The notes: a model not told the origin generated them from the sequence alone. Counted from the stretch's first letter, positions 1 to 7,832 are shown. The stretch is 64,000 bases of DNA from Akkermansia sp. (GCA_017409465.1 JAFQSQ010000004.1:1-64000), one strand, 5' to 3'. A program made the numbers and translations.

Positions 1-30
1 CACTTCCCCCTCTCCCAAGTCCTGCTACAG

Positions 31-87
31 CATTGCCCAATTATGGGCAATGACGAACTACAAAATCGATTTTTTACAAAAAATCGA
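31..87. terminator. Two adjacent hairpins at window start
   Basis: Positions 31-52 form a 9-bp stem (CATTGCCCA / TGGGCAATG) with a 4-nt loop. Positions 66-87 form a 10-bp stem (TCGATTTTTT / AAAAAATCGA) with a 2-nt loop. The second is terminator-like for either direction. The gene it would end lies outside the window, so the role is inferred only from structure. Confidence 0.4.
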
Positions 88-105
88 ATCTTGCTCAAAT
101 TATAA

Positions 106-205
106 TTGACTTCGTCATTCGTCAATCGTACTTCCCTACAAATTTCCATCTTTGGCGCATCGGAAGAGCAACATCCTTTAATTGCCGGAGCAATAAGTAC
201 TTCCC
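106..205. repeat. Relic of the dispersed element seen at 61743-62220
   Basis: About 40 bp from 108 match, in reverse complement, the left internal end of the element at 61743-62220; the shared stretch contains CGTCATTCGTCAATCG followed by TACTTCCCTACAA. The match then weakens but recovers near 178-204, where TTTAATTGCCGGAGCAATAA resembles the element's outer terminal repeat. The right half of the element is not clearly present, so this looks like a decayed or partial copy. No convincing gene lies between 1 and 305. Confidence 0.6.
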
Positions 206-270
206 TGAGAGCATCCTTCTTTGATGCGGACTCCTTCGGTGTTCAAAATTCGGGAGTGCAGACAAATTTC

Positions 271-299
271 TTGCAATGCCCCGAGCGGTATGTTACGCT
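271..299 (+). promoter_or_regulatory. Promoter of the sialidase gene
   Basis: TTGCAA (271-276), a 17-nt spacer and TACGCT (294-299) lie 6 nt before the ATG at 306. The predicted transcription start coincides with the start codon, so the mRNA would be leaderless. This also supports the 306 start over the in-frame ATG at 276, which overlaps the -35 box. Confidence 0.5.
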
Positions 300-305
300 C
301 AGACT

Positions 306-2318
306 ATGTACAGGAAACTACTTTTGACGGCACTGGCCTGCGGGCTGGCTACTGCCACTGAGGATTTCGAAAAAATGTCGGCCGGAGCTCTGACCGGCGG
401 CACCATCAGCTACGGCACCCTCACTGCGGAGGCGGGTAACGCTGAGATTAATCGTGGGCACGGCCGCAACAGTGCCCAGGCGCTCCGTATACTGGGGGGC
501 ACAGACCGCAGCGTCACCCTGCAGCTCAGCAAGCCGGTGACGCTCGAAACACCCGGGCAGTGCTGGGTAGAGCGTTGGACTCGCCGCGCCCCCTTCTGCC
601 TGCGAGTACTGGCCGTCACCCCTGCGGGAGAGCAGGAAATCGCCAAGCTGGCCACCCTCGATGTCGGCGGCTACAAGCACCAACTGAAGTGGACACTGCC
701 GGCCGGCACCACAGCACTCATCTTCAAGGCCGACACGGCCGAGGGCGGCGGTGTGCTGCTGGACGACCTCTGCCTGATGGATGGCCCCATGAACGTCAAG
801 AGCGTGAATTTCCGCAATCCCGGTGCCTTCCCCATGATGAAGCGTGCAGCCTTCAACCCGGTACTGGCGCTGGATATCGAAAGTGAGGGTTCTCAAGATC
901 CCAAAGTAGTCAGCAAGGTCAAGCTGCGCGTCTCCGACCCGGCCCACATCAGCTCCGTCACCCTGCGCAGCGGCGATGCTACCGGACTGGAGTTCCGCGA
1001 GGGCAAGGTATACGGCCAGGGGATTCCGCAGGCAGATGGCACCGTAGTCATCAACTCCGACGAGACGCTGGCCGGGGGCGAAAATCACCTGTGGATTGAT
1101 GTACAGCCGGCAGGCGGCGCTCCCATTGGTTCCACACTCACCTTCAGCGAACTCAAACTCACGATTGACGGCAAGGAATACAGCCCCGAGCAGGCACCGG
1201 TCACCCAGAGAGTCGGTATCATGCTCGGCATGCCCGGTGAAAATGTCAGCAACCAGCCGGATGGCGCCAGCCCCCGCCACTGCGTCGCCTTCCGCATCCC
1301 CGGGCTCATTCGCACCCGGTCCGGCGCACTGGTCGGCTGCTTCGATGCCCGCTACCACCATGAGGGCGACCTCTGCGCTGATATCGATGTAGCCACCGTT
1401 CGCTCGACAGATGGCGGCCAGACCTGGACGCTGCCCGAGGTTTCCATGGACGCCGGTCCCGGTCACAACAACGGCTGTGGCGACCCCTGCATCGTACAGG
1501 ACAACAGCGGCCGTATCTGGCTGCAATCGCTCGTGTGCCACTTCGCCGGCGGCGCCTCGTTGAATGTCTCCAAAACCGGTTGGGACAAAGATAAGACCGG
1601 CCAGTGGGGCATGGTCTACTCCGATGACGATGGCAAAACCTGGTGCAAGGAGTATGTGAACCCCACCCGCCAGATTAAGAAAGAAGAGTGGAACACCATC
1701 CTGGCCGGCCCGGGCAACGGCATCGTCACCAGCCAGGGCGTCATCGTCTTCCCGGCTCAGATATGGCAGAACAATGCCACCCCCCGCTCCATGAGCACCA
1801 TCTGCTACTCCACAGACGGCGGCAAGAACTGGGTCTACGGCAACGGGGTGCCCCACCGCAGCTCCGAGTGCCAGGTCGTCGAGCTGCAGGATGGCTCCAT
1901 CATGATTAACTGCCGCAACGAGACCTGGGCAGGCAAGCGAGTGGTCTATGTGACTAAGGATCTGGGCAAGACCTGGGAACCGCACGAAACCAACTGCTCG
2001 GCACTGGTAGAACCCACCTGTCAGGCATCCATCATCGCGGTCAATTCGCCCAAGTACGGTCGTCTGCTGCTCTTCTCGAACCCGAAGAAATACCCCCGCA
2101 GCCTGATGACGGTACGCGCCTCGCGCGACGACGGCAAGACCTGGAACGAAGGTCTGCTGTACGACAGCCGCCGCTGCATGGGCTACTCCTGTCAGGCCAT
2201 GGTGGATGATAACCACGTTGGCGTCATCTACGAAACAAGCCATACCAACGGCAAAACCACCAATCGCGGCATCGGCTTCATCATCCTCCCGCTGGATGAA
2301 ATCGTAAACGCCGAATAA
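306..2318 (+). CDS. Secreted exo-alpha-sialidase (GH33-like)
   Basis: A 670-residue protein with an N-terminal signal peptide (MYRKLLLTALACGLATA). A beta-sandwich region follows, with the look of the sialidase-associated N-terminal domain (about residues 175-305), and then a six-bladed propeller. The propeller carries the FRIPGL motif with the first catalytic arginine (about residue 330). It also has five Asp boxes: STDGGQTW, SDDDGKTW, STDGGKNW, TKDLGKTW and SRDDGKTW, between about residues 367 and 610. Sialidases release terminal sialic acid from mucin or glycan chains; export suggests action outside the cytoplasm. It is transcribed alone and ends in a strong terminator. The family call is firm; substrate linkage cannot be read from sequence. 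Confidence 0.95.
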   Translation: MYRKLLLTALACGLATATEDFEKMSAGALTGGTISYGTLTAEAGNAEINRGHGRNSAQALRILGGTDRSVTLQLSKPVTLETPGQCWVERWTRRAPFCLRVLAVTPAGEQEIAKLATLDVGGYKHQLKWTLPAGTTALIFKADTAEGGGVLLDDLCLMDGPMNVKSVNFRNPGAFPMMKRAAFNPVLALDIESEGSQDPKVVSKVKLRVSDPAHISSVTLRSGDATGLEFREGKVYGQGIPQADGTVVINSDETLAGGENHLWIDVQPAGGAPIGSTLTFSELKLTIDGKEYSPEQAPVTQRVGIMLGMPGENVSNQPDGASPRHCVAFRIPGLIRTRSGALVGCFDARYHHEGDLCADIDVATVRSTDGGQTWTLPEVSMDAGPGHNNGCGDPCIVQDNSGRIWLQSLVCHFAGGASLNVSKTGWDKDKTGQWGMVYSDDDGKTWCKEYVNPTRQIKKEEWNTILAGPGNGIVTSQGVIVFPAQIWQNNATPRSMSTICYSTDGGKNWVYGNGVPHRSSECQVVELQDGSIMINCRNETWAGKRVVYVTKDLGKTWEPHETNCSALVEPTCQASIIAVNSPKYGRLLLFSNPKKYPRSLMTVRASRDDGKTWNEGLLYDSRRCMGYSCQAMVDDNHVGVIYETSHTNGKTTNRGIGFIILPLDEIVNAE

Positions 2319-2340
2319 CGCAGGTTGGCAGTCTTTCTTG

Positions 2341-2375
2341 CAGGCGGCAGCTGAACAGCTGCCGCCTGTTTTTTT
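2341..2375 (+). terminator. Rho-independent terminator of the sialidase gene
   Basis: A perfect 12-bp stem (CAGGCGGCAGCT / AGCTGCCGCCTG) with loop GAAC is followed by a run of seven T. It starts 22 nt after the sialidase stop. Confidence 0.9.
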
Positions 2376-2431
2376 CGCAATCAATCATTTTCAACTTTTC
2401 ATCAGCGCAGAAACTGGTAGAATGACAGCGT

Positions 2432-3028
2432 ATGAAAAAACTCTTCCTTTCTCTTCTGACGCTCGCCGTGGCACTGCCGTCCCAGGCGGCCGAGACACGC
2501 ACCCTGCCCGCGCCCGTCATCACGGGTGGCATGCCCCTCATGGAGGCCATCAATGCCCGCCAATCAGGCCGTGACTTCTCAGCCCGCCCGGTGGATGACC
2601 AGACACTGGGAGAAATCCTCTGGGTCGCCTGGGGGCAGAACACCCGTGGCAAACGCACCATCGCCACCGCCCGCAATCTCCAGAACATGCAGCTCTACCT
2701 CGCCACCCCTGAGGGCGCCTGGAAGTACCATGGTGCTACCCATAGTCTGGAAAAAGTGACGGATGAAAACCTCATCCCCTACTGCACGAAGCAGGACTTC
2801 GTCCCCAAAGCCCCTGTCCACCTCATCTATGCCATCGAGGACAACACACGCGGGCACAACCACGTCGGCTCTGCCTACCAGAACGTCTACCTCTACGCCA
2901 CTTGGAAGGGACTCTCCTGCGTCATTCGCGGCATGATTGACATCCCCGCCCTCAACAAGGCTCTCCGCCTGCCGGAAGGGCAGACAGTGGCTCTCCACCA
3001 GTGCCTCGGCTGGCCGGAGAATAAGTAA
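2432..3028 (+). CDS. Secreted SagB-type nitroreductase-family protein
   Basis: A 198-residue protein with a signal peptide (MKKLFLSLLTLAVALPSQAA). The nitroreductase fold then begins with the family's RxSxRxF-like motif (ARQSGRDF, about residues 42-49). It continues with LGEILWVAWGQNTRGKRT and a C-terminal G-rich segment. Family members bind FMN and reduce nitro groups, quinones or thiazolines; the natural substrate here is unknown. A -10 box (TAGAAT, 2418-2423) lies 8 nt before the ATG, suggesting a leaderless mRNA. The last 39 bp of homology (2978-3016) are repeated at 7699-7737, where the reading frame continues to a different tail. The current C-terminus (PENK) may therefore have been supplied by the integrated island. 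Confidence 0.85.
   Translation: MKKLFLSLLTLAVALPSQAAETRTLPAPVITGGMPLMEAINARQSGRDFSARPVDDQTLGEILWVAWGQNTRGKRTIATARNLQNMQLYLATPEGAWKYHGATHSLEKVTDENLIPYCTKQDFVPKAPVHLIYAIEDNTRGHNHVGSAYQNVYLYATWKGLSCVIRGMIDIPALNKALRLPEGQTVALHQCLGWPENK
2978..3016 (+). repeat. Left att-like direct repeat (39 bp)
   Basis: These 39 bp inside the 3' end of the nitroreductase gene are identical to 7699-7737. The repeat starts GGGCAGACAGTGG and ends CTCGGCTGGCCG. Sequence diverges immediately on both sides. Together the two copies bracket a lower-GC region that contains a tyrosine recombinase, as expected for attL/attR of an integrative element that uses a gene 3' end as target. Confidence 0.75.
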
Positions 3029-3103
3029 TCAACCGATGCATCGAGTTTTGACCGGACCGGCAACTCGGTTCAGTACAGAGGTTCGCGGCAAATAAACTTT
3101 GTC

Positions 3104-3139
3104 GGGGGAAATGTGCGGGCTTTGCCCACACATTCCCCC
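3104..3139 (-). terminator. Hairpin terminator downstream of the metalloprotease-like gene
   Basis: A long, nearly perfect stem (GGGGGAAATGTGCGGGC against GCCCACACATTCCCC, one mismatch) with a TTT loop. It sits just beyond the stop codon of the minus-strand gene at 3154. It could also stop readthrough from the nitroreductase gene on the plus strand. Confidence 0.65.
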
Positions 3140-3153
3140 CGAGTAGGCATCGC

Positions 3154-4188
3154 TCATTGCTTGCGCTCAACCCTGATTAGGGGAGCATGATGCGTCCACC
3201 ACTTATCCGTCAGTTTTGCGCGCTCGAAAATTTTCTCACAGGTGGCTTCGTACTCTTTGTACAACTTATCGAATTTGGTATCATTCAAGAGCTTATCCAG
3301 CGTACCGGGGGCAATGTAGCCCTCGGGACCAACGCTGAAGTTGATGCTCTCGTTCCTCAGGAATTTGGCGGCTGCCACGGCATTGATATCCAGGCCAGCC
3401 TTGTCAGCGAAGTGCTGTTCAAAGGCCTGCATGTATGAGGTTCCGGTTTGGGGGATAAGGGCATCGTCTCCTTTCAGCAATCCTACTTCCAGGAGCGCCA
3501 TCTGTAGCAGTTGAGAATCACTATAGATTTCCCGGAAGGCAGATGCGTACTGTTCGGAAAATTGCTTTTCCTGTTCCAGAGCTTCCAATTCCGCCTCACC
3601 CATGGACGCGCCGATATACTGAGAAATAGAGTTTTCTTTAAGGAAGGCCGATACGTTATGATCGATAGGCACACTCATACCCGGGCCTACAATCTGATAC
3701 GCCGTTTCACGATTATCTCGGCATTTCACATGATAATGCAGGAAGGTCGCCACCTCGCTCATGACCGCGCGCGCCTCCAGGGCATCCACGCATTTGTTGT
3801 GTTGCTGTTGCAATGTGCGGAACAAAGCATCTTCTTTTCCCGGATTTTTCAGAATGACATCCCGAATGTAATCAAACAGGCAAATGAGCGGCTTTTGGCT
3901 GAAATCATAGGCGTGCATCAGCTCATGACCTTTTGTCTTATCAATAACGCGTTGAGCTATGCTGCCGTCCACTGATTGGCGGATAAAGCTTTCGTTTATC
4001 GTCACGGTCAGAGTCAGCATATCGCCAACGCGCACTTCCCGCCCACCTTCCGTGGTTTCCAGGATTGCTCGAGCGCCCGCACTCGGATTTGTCCCACCGA
4101 GCAAGCGCTTTCCCGAAGGAATGGAAATGACAGTACAACTATGTTCTGCTTCGGGGGAGAAGTGATAGTGACACATTTGTTCCGGCAT
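3154..4188 (-). CDS. Putative zinc metalloprotease (HELMH motif), island cargo
   Basis: A 344-residue protein with no signal peptide. About residues 86-97 read KGHELMHAYDF, a canonical HExxH zinc site, and EARAVMSEVATF follows about 50 residues later and could supply a third ligand. The surrounding motif (GHELxHAxD) resembles the M91/NleD type of effector metalloprotease; this is a motif-level impression only. The rest has no family I recognise. The gene is AT-rich compared with the chromosomal neighbours and lies inside the 2978-7737 island, on the same strand as the membrane-protein gene at 4385-5560, separated by about 195 bp. A strong hairpin follows it. Whether it acts inside the cell, as a toxin or as an effector cannot be told. 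Confidence 0.55.
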   Translation of the reverse strand: MPEQMCHYHFSPEAEHSCTVISIPSGKRLLGGTNPSAGARAILETTEGGREVRVGDMLTLTVTINESFIRQSVDGSIAQRVIDKTKGHELMHAYDFSQKPLICLFDYIRDVILKNPGKEDALFRTLQQQHNKCVDALEARAVMSEVATFLHYHVKCRDNRETAYQIVGPGMSVPIDHNVSAFLKENSISQYIGASMGEAELEALEQEKQFSEQYASAFREIYSDSQLLQMALLEVGLLKGDDALIPQTGTSYMQAFEQHFADKAGLDINAVAAAKFLRNESINFSVGPEGYIAPGTLDKLLNDTKFDKLYKEYEATCEKIFERAKLTDKWWTHHAPLIRVERKQ

Positions 4189-4384
4189 GGGATTAATTAT
4201 CTATTGGTTTAGGCTTATGTGGGTTGATTACGTTTATCATAAATAGATAAAACCGCGCAGAGCAGAATTCTTTATACTGCAATCCTGACTTTTTTTTCAC
4301 ACCCACTATCTTGGGTTGAAAAACATTCCGATGAGGCTTCGTGTTCCCTTCATCTCCTACTGCGTACACTTATCTCCGGTCCAA

Positions 4385-5560
4385 TCAAAATTTGTTCCGA
4401 GTGAGGTAAACGACGATGCCTAATATGTAAACCGTTACAACTTCCCAAAGTTCTATATCAACCAGATCAAAGCAATAGGCGAAAACTCCGAGCGTGCCAA
4501 GCACAAGCATCCCTATAAGACACCCGATAGCCGGCCCGTCTTCCGACATCTTATCCGCCCACCACGGCAAAGATATCAGATAGAGGCCAATCATGGTCAT
4601 TACAGATCCAAACATAACTGGGCCATCGTAGAAGTTTAAATCGCATACTCCAAATAACAGCACGACAATGCCGAAGACAATGGTGATTATTTTTCCTATA
4701 TACTCCCTTCTCTCAGTTGCATCGACAACGCGGTCTTCGTCCTGTGGGCGCAAAGTCTCCTTTTCCAATGGTACATTTTTGTCTCGTCTGCTCAGGCAAG
4801 GCTTTAATATCCATTTAAAGGCCAAAACAACACCTACGCCGAGCACAAGATATCCCAAGATGGATGAGATGGAAAGAGCAACCGATTTATCATAACAAAT
4901 GCAATAATACAGAGAATAGAAAGTAGAGAGCAAACCACTCAGCGTCAGCCCCCCCGCTGCAAGTGCCGGGAACAATGAGATTTTTCCGGCGGCATCAGCG
5001 TTACACAACGGAGCATCGGAGTCTGTCGGATAGGATTTCTCCGAGCACTTCGACCTCCTCGTGACTACGTCCGTTTGCTTTGATTTTTTCTGAGGAGACT
5101 CGTCCTTCAGTACGGGCAGGGAAAGCTTGCCCGGCAGGCTGCTCAGAAGAGGCTGAATGGAGGTAAAGATGTGTTTAATCAATCCGGGAGTTGAGAGAAT
5201 CTTGCGAGTAGCAGGCTTCATGGGGAGCTGTTGCAATGCTCCCATGCTGAAACTTGTTTCTCCGGCGGCCAATTCATAGATGTAGCTCATGAGAGATGAC
5301 AGAGCCACCTCATCCGACAGCAATTGAGCCAAGGGGGCCTGCAAAAACTCCGGACAGTTTTTGCTGAGAAACTCTCCCGCCTTTTTCTGTAGGCTCTGGA
5401 TGAGCTTCTGTTTTGCTTTTTCTGCCAGTTTTTCTTTGAGTCCGGAAATATCGTCAAACATGGTGTCAGTAAGTTGATGGTTGAGAAACGCATTCTCCGC
5501 TGCTGTTCCTGATGCAGCGGAATTATACATCTTTCCGAATACCCCCACGGTGAAAGACAC
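4385..5560 (-). CDS. Membrane protein of unknown function, island cargo
   Basis: A 391-residue protein without a recognisable family. The N-terminal 150 residues are soluble and rich in lysine, leucine and glutamine (LKEKLAEKAKQKLIQSLQKKAGEFLSK), with coiled-coil character. A charged linker follows (about residues 155-200). The C-terminal half holds several hydrophobic segments typical of membrane spans, for example LFPALAAGGLTLSGLLSTFY, ISSILGYLVLGVGVVLAF, IITIVFGIVVLLFGV, IGCLIGMLVLGTLGVFAY and VVTVYILGIVVYL. It is AT-rich and lies upstream of the metalloprotease-like gene on the same strand. The pair may work together, but nothing beyond proximity shows it. Confidence 0.6.
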   Translation of the reverse strand: MSFTVGVFGKMYNSAASGTAAENAFLNHQLTDTMFDDISGLKEKLAEKAKQKLIQSLQKKAGEFLSKNCPEFLQAPLAQLLSDEVALSSLMSYIYELAAGETSFSMGALQQLPMKPATRKILSTPGLIKHIFTSIQPLLSSLPGKLSLPVLKDESPQKKSKQTDVVTRRSKCSEKSYPTDSDAPLCNADAAGKISLFPALAAGGLTLSGLLSTFYSLYYCICYDKSVALSISSILGYLVLGVGVVLAFKWILKPCLSRRDKNVPLEKETLRPQDEDRVVDATERREYIGKIITIVFGIVVLLFGVCDLNFYDGPVMFGSVMTMIGLYLISLPWWADKMSEDGPAIGCLIGMLVLGTLGVFAYCFDLVDIELWEVVTVYILGIVVYLTRNKF

Positions 5561-5703
5561 GCTGTTTATTGCATTTTCAGACCTTGCAATACTGCGGGCA
5601 TGAAGCGCAACCGAACACTCGCCTCTTGCTGTTTTCCCTTATCTCTTTATATTGTACAAGAAATAATATGCAAAGGGCAAAAACAGATAAAATAAACTTG
5701 ACC

Positions 5704-5720
5704 CAGTATTCGGAATACTG
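5704..5720. promoter_or_regulatory. Perfect 7-3-7 dyad upstream of recombinase 1
   Basis: CAGTATT-CGG-AATACTG, centred at 5712, begins immediately after a TTGACC hexamer (5698-5703) and ends 23 bp before the recombinase start codon. Its shape (CAGNATT arm, 3-nt centre, AATNCTG arm) matches the dyad at 27557-27573 upstream of recombinase 3. It could be an autorepression operator or a recombinase binding or crossover site. A second half-site AATACTG occurs at 5588-5594, but no full partner is visible. Confidence 0.5.
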
Positions 5721-5743
5721 CCCACATCTACCATAGAATAGTT

Positions 5744-6724
5744 ATGAAATCAGCAGAGAAGATGATCAGGGAACTACCGTTGAATGTCAGTGACATTGCG
5801 CGATTAGTCGTGGAACTGACTGAAGAGCTTGGAGAAAGGGTAAATGGTTTAGGAAAGGTGGGGATGATGCAGTTATTGAGGCGTGTTTTACGACTGGGGG
5901 TGGAGGAGTTGTCGAAGCAGGAGCATACAGTGTCTTTCGAAACGGCGATTTGGGCCAGTGTGGAAGCTCGCTCGGAACGAAGACCGACAACGCGGCGGGA
6001 TTTACGGCATTATGCGCGGCGCTTGCTACGGGTGGATGGGGTGGCCGGGCGACCGCTGCGCGCAATGAGCACTCGCGAATGCCGCGAGATGCTTCAATCG
6101 GCATTTGGGGGGAGTGCAAGTTCTTTTCGCAAGGGACGAGCCATGTTGCACAGCGTGTTCGCGTTTGGGATGCGGCAAGAGTGGTGTGCGGAGAATCCGG
6201 TAGCGCGGGTGGAGGTGCCGAGGGTGCAGGAGCGTGAGATTGAGCCACTTCGGCGGGAGGAGGTGAAGAGGCTGGAGACAGCAGTGCAGCAGCCGGAGCA
6301 CCAGGCGATGAAGTTATCACTCTATTTATTGCTGTACTGTGGGTTGCGTCCACAGGAAGTAGCACGGCTGCGGCAGCAGGATGTGCAGCCGGAACGCGGC
6401 TGTGTGGTGGTGCCGGGGCGGTGCAGTAAGACGGGAGGCGGACGTGTGGTACCGCTGAGGCGCCGGGAGTTGCTGAAAGGGATGCGACTGCGTATTCCAC
6501 GCAACTGGGCGCATCGGTGGAAGCGGTTGCGCCGCGCCGCGGGATTCACCGATTGGCAGCCGGATGTGTGCCGCCACACGTTTGCGAGTTACCACGCAGC
6601 GTATTTCCGGGATTTGGGGGCATTGCAGTTGGAGATGGGGCACCGCAGCACGGATTTACTCCGCTCCCGCTATCTCAATCTGCCGCAGGTGAATCAAGCG
6701 AAAGTGTATTGGAATGCTCGCTGA
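5744..6724 (+). CDS. Tyrosine recombinase 1 (island integrase)
   Basis: A 326-residue XerC/D-like site-specific recombinase with an N-terminal core-binding domain (about residues 60-155) and a catalytic domain. Visible catalytic positions are Arg202 (LLYCGLRPQEVARL), Lys229 (CSKTGGGR), Arg277 (DVCRHTF), His300 (LEMGH) and the nucleophile Tyr310 (RSRYLNL). The first His of the usual HxxR box is Asp here, as in the two paralogues at 18384-19397 and 27729-28730. A TAGAAT hexamer (5734-5739) ends 4 nt before the ATG. It lies inside the 39-bp-repeat-bounded island and is the likely enzyme for its integration. Unlike the other cargo, the gene itself is GC-rich. Confidence 0.9.
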   Translation: MKSAEKMIRELPLNVSDIARLVVELTEELGERVNGLGKVGMMQLLRRVLRLGVEELSKQEHTVSFETAIWASVEARSERRPTTRRDLRHYARRLLRVDGVAGRPLRAMSTRECREMLQSAFGGSASSFRKGRAMLHSVFAFGMRQEWCAENPVARVEVPRVQEREIEPLRREEVKRLETAVQQPEHQAMKLSLYLLLYCGLRPQEVARLRQQDVQPERGCVVVPGRCSKTGGGRVVPLRRRELLKGMRLRIPRNWAHRWKRLRRAAGFTDWQPDVCRHTFASYHAAYFRDLGALQLEMGHRSTDLLRSRYLNLPQVNQAKVYWNAR

Positions 6725-6758
6725 ATGGGCCGCTATACTTCCGAAAAAAGCGTTTTTT

Positions 6759-6855
6759 CAAAAGACCCTTGGGTTTTTGCAACATCGCAAGCAAAAAGTC
6801 CCTTGGGTTTTTGCAACATCACAAGCAAAAAGTCCCTTGGGTTTTTGCAAACAAG
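6759..6855. repeat. 34-bp tandem repeat, about 2.8 copies
   Basis: The motif CCCTTGGGTTTTTGCAA starts at 6766, 6800 and 6834, giving an exact 34-bp period. Each unit contains a short inverted repeat (TTTTTGC ... GCAAAAA). The array begins about 35 bp after the recombinase 1 stop and ends where the truncated ATPase homology begins. It may act as terminator hairpins or recombinase-related iterons; neither is shown. Confidence 0.8.
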
Positions 6856-6861
6856 TATTGA

Positions 6862-7587
6862 CAATTAACAAGCAAGCACGTACCAACCGAGATTCTGCCC
6901 AAGCTGAATATGGTATGGGACTCCGTATCGCAACAACTCTCAAAAGAAAATAAACGCTTCGTTTACAGCGAAGTATATGTGGGCGCAAGACGCAAGGGAT
7001 TGGAGATGCCCCTGCGATGGCTTCAGGATGCCGGAATGATTCTTCCGGTTCCCCGCATCAAGGTTCCTCGTCTACCAATGTCAACGTACTGGGAAGCGGG
7101 CATCAGCAAGGTTTTTATGCTGGATGTGGGATTGCTGTCTGCACTGTGTGAGCTGGATGTCGGCACACTGCTGGACGGAAATGATATTTTCAGCGAATTC
7201 AAGGGAGCACTGACGGAACAATTTGTTCAACAGGAAATGAGAACAACTTGTTCCATACGGCCATGCTACTGGGCCAGTGAAGAAAAAAATGCTAAAGCAG
7301 AGGTGGACTTCTTGTGTACCGTCAGGGGAAATATCGTTCCCATCGAAGTGAAAGGAGGGTTCAACACTCAGGCAAAAAGTCTGTTAGTATATTGCCAACG
7401 TTTTCAGCCTGAAAGAGCCGTTCGGATATCCCTGCGACCTTTCGCGCAAAATGAAGTAGCTTTCAAAACGCCGCTATATCAACACCCGTCATGCCTGCTG
7501 ACAGAATTGCCGCTATACGCTTTATCACAGCTGACAAATGTCATTTCCACCTCCTCCCCACAGGCAGACTCCGCGAAAACGGCCTGA
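6862..7587 (+). pseudogene. 5'-truncated DUF4143-type AAA ATPase remnant
   Basis: The frame reads PTEILPKLNMVWDSVSQQLSKENKRF and continues through GARRKGLEMPLRWLQDAGM to AKAEVDFLCTVRGNIVPIEVKGG. These are the characteristic C-terminal DUF4143 and restriction-nuclease-like parts of ATPases that normally span about 400 or more residues and begin with a P-loop AAA domain. The whole N-terminal ATPase half is absent. Homology starts abruptly after an in-frame TGA at 6859-6861, at the end of the tandem repeat array. An ATG at 6910 could still express a 225-residue fragment. It is best read as a remnant left by the rearrangement that brought in the island. Confidence 0.8.
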
Positions 7588-7698
7588 AAAAATCCGGTAA
7601 CATTGTTATCTGAAACATTTACGGACCAACGGAAAACAGTATACCCGTGCAGCACACAGCGCAGCATTGACAAATCTGCCCCCTTGAGGCACAATAGG

Positions 7699-7737
7699 GG
7701 GCAGACAGTGGCTCTCCACCAGTGCCTCGGCTGGCCG
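7699..7737 (+). repeat. Right att-like direct repeat (39 bp)
   Basis: Identical to 2978-3016 in the nitroreductase gene. Read in that gene's frame it continues as CLGWPTVQQD and a stop (about 7753), so it may preserve the pre-integration C-terminus. From here to 7830 nothing else is recognisable. Confidence 0.75.
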
Positions 7738-7832
7738 ACAGTTCAGCAGGATTAACTGATGAGGCCGGGTGAGGGCTTTACCGGGCTGCATCCGTGTGTC
7801 CCCTCTGCCACTCGATATTGCCCCCCCTTCGA

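Larger units (their letters stand above)
2978..7737. mobile_element. Putative integrative island in the nitroreductase 3' end
   Basis: About 4.76 kb bounded by a 39-bp perfect direct repeat. It carries a tyrosine recombinase (5744-6724), two minus-strand cargo genes that are visibly AT-richer than the flanks (3154-4188 and 4385-5560), a 34-bp tandem repeat array and a 5'-truncated ATPase remnant. The second repeat copy, read in the nitroreductase frame, gives CLGWPTVQQD and then a stop, a plausible original C-terminus. That fits integration that swaps the last codons of the target gene. The direct repeat is seen; the mobility is inferred. A duplication by another route is the alternative. Confidence 0.65.

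Noticed and set aside
318-2384. Long minus-strand open frame (688 codons) across the sialidase gene
   Set aside because: It is antisense to an unmistakable sialidase; composition is Ala/Gly/Val-rich and motif-free, as expected for a GC-rich shadow.
5533-5715. Possible partner for the recombinase 1 dyad (TTCCGAATAC at 5533-5542 against GTATTCGGAA at 5706-5715)
   Set aside because: Only 10 bp match, the distance differs from the two clear pairs, and the first copy is inside the coding start of the 4385-5560 gene.
6759-6855. CRISPR array
   Set aside because: The 34-bp units are direct tandem copies without spacers, and there are no cas genes.
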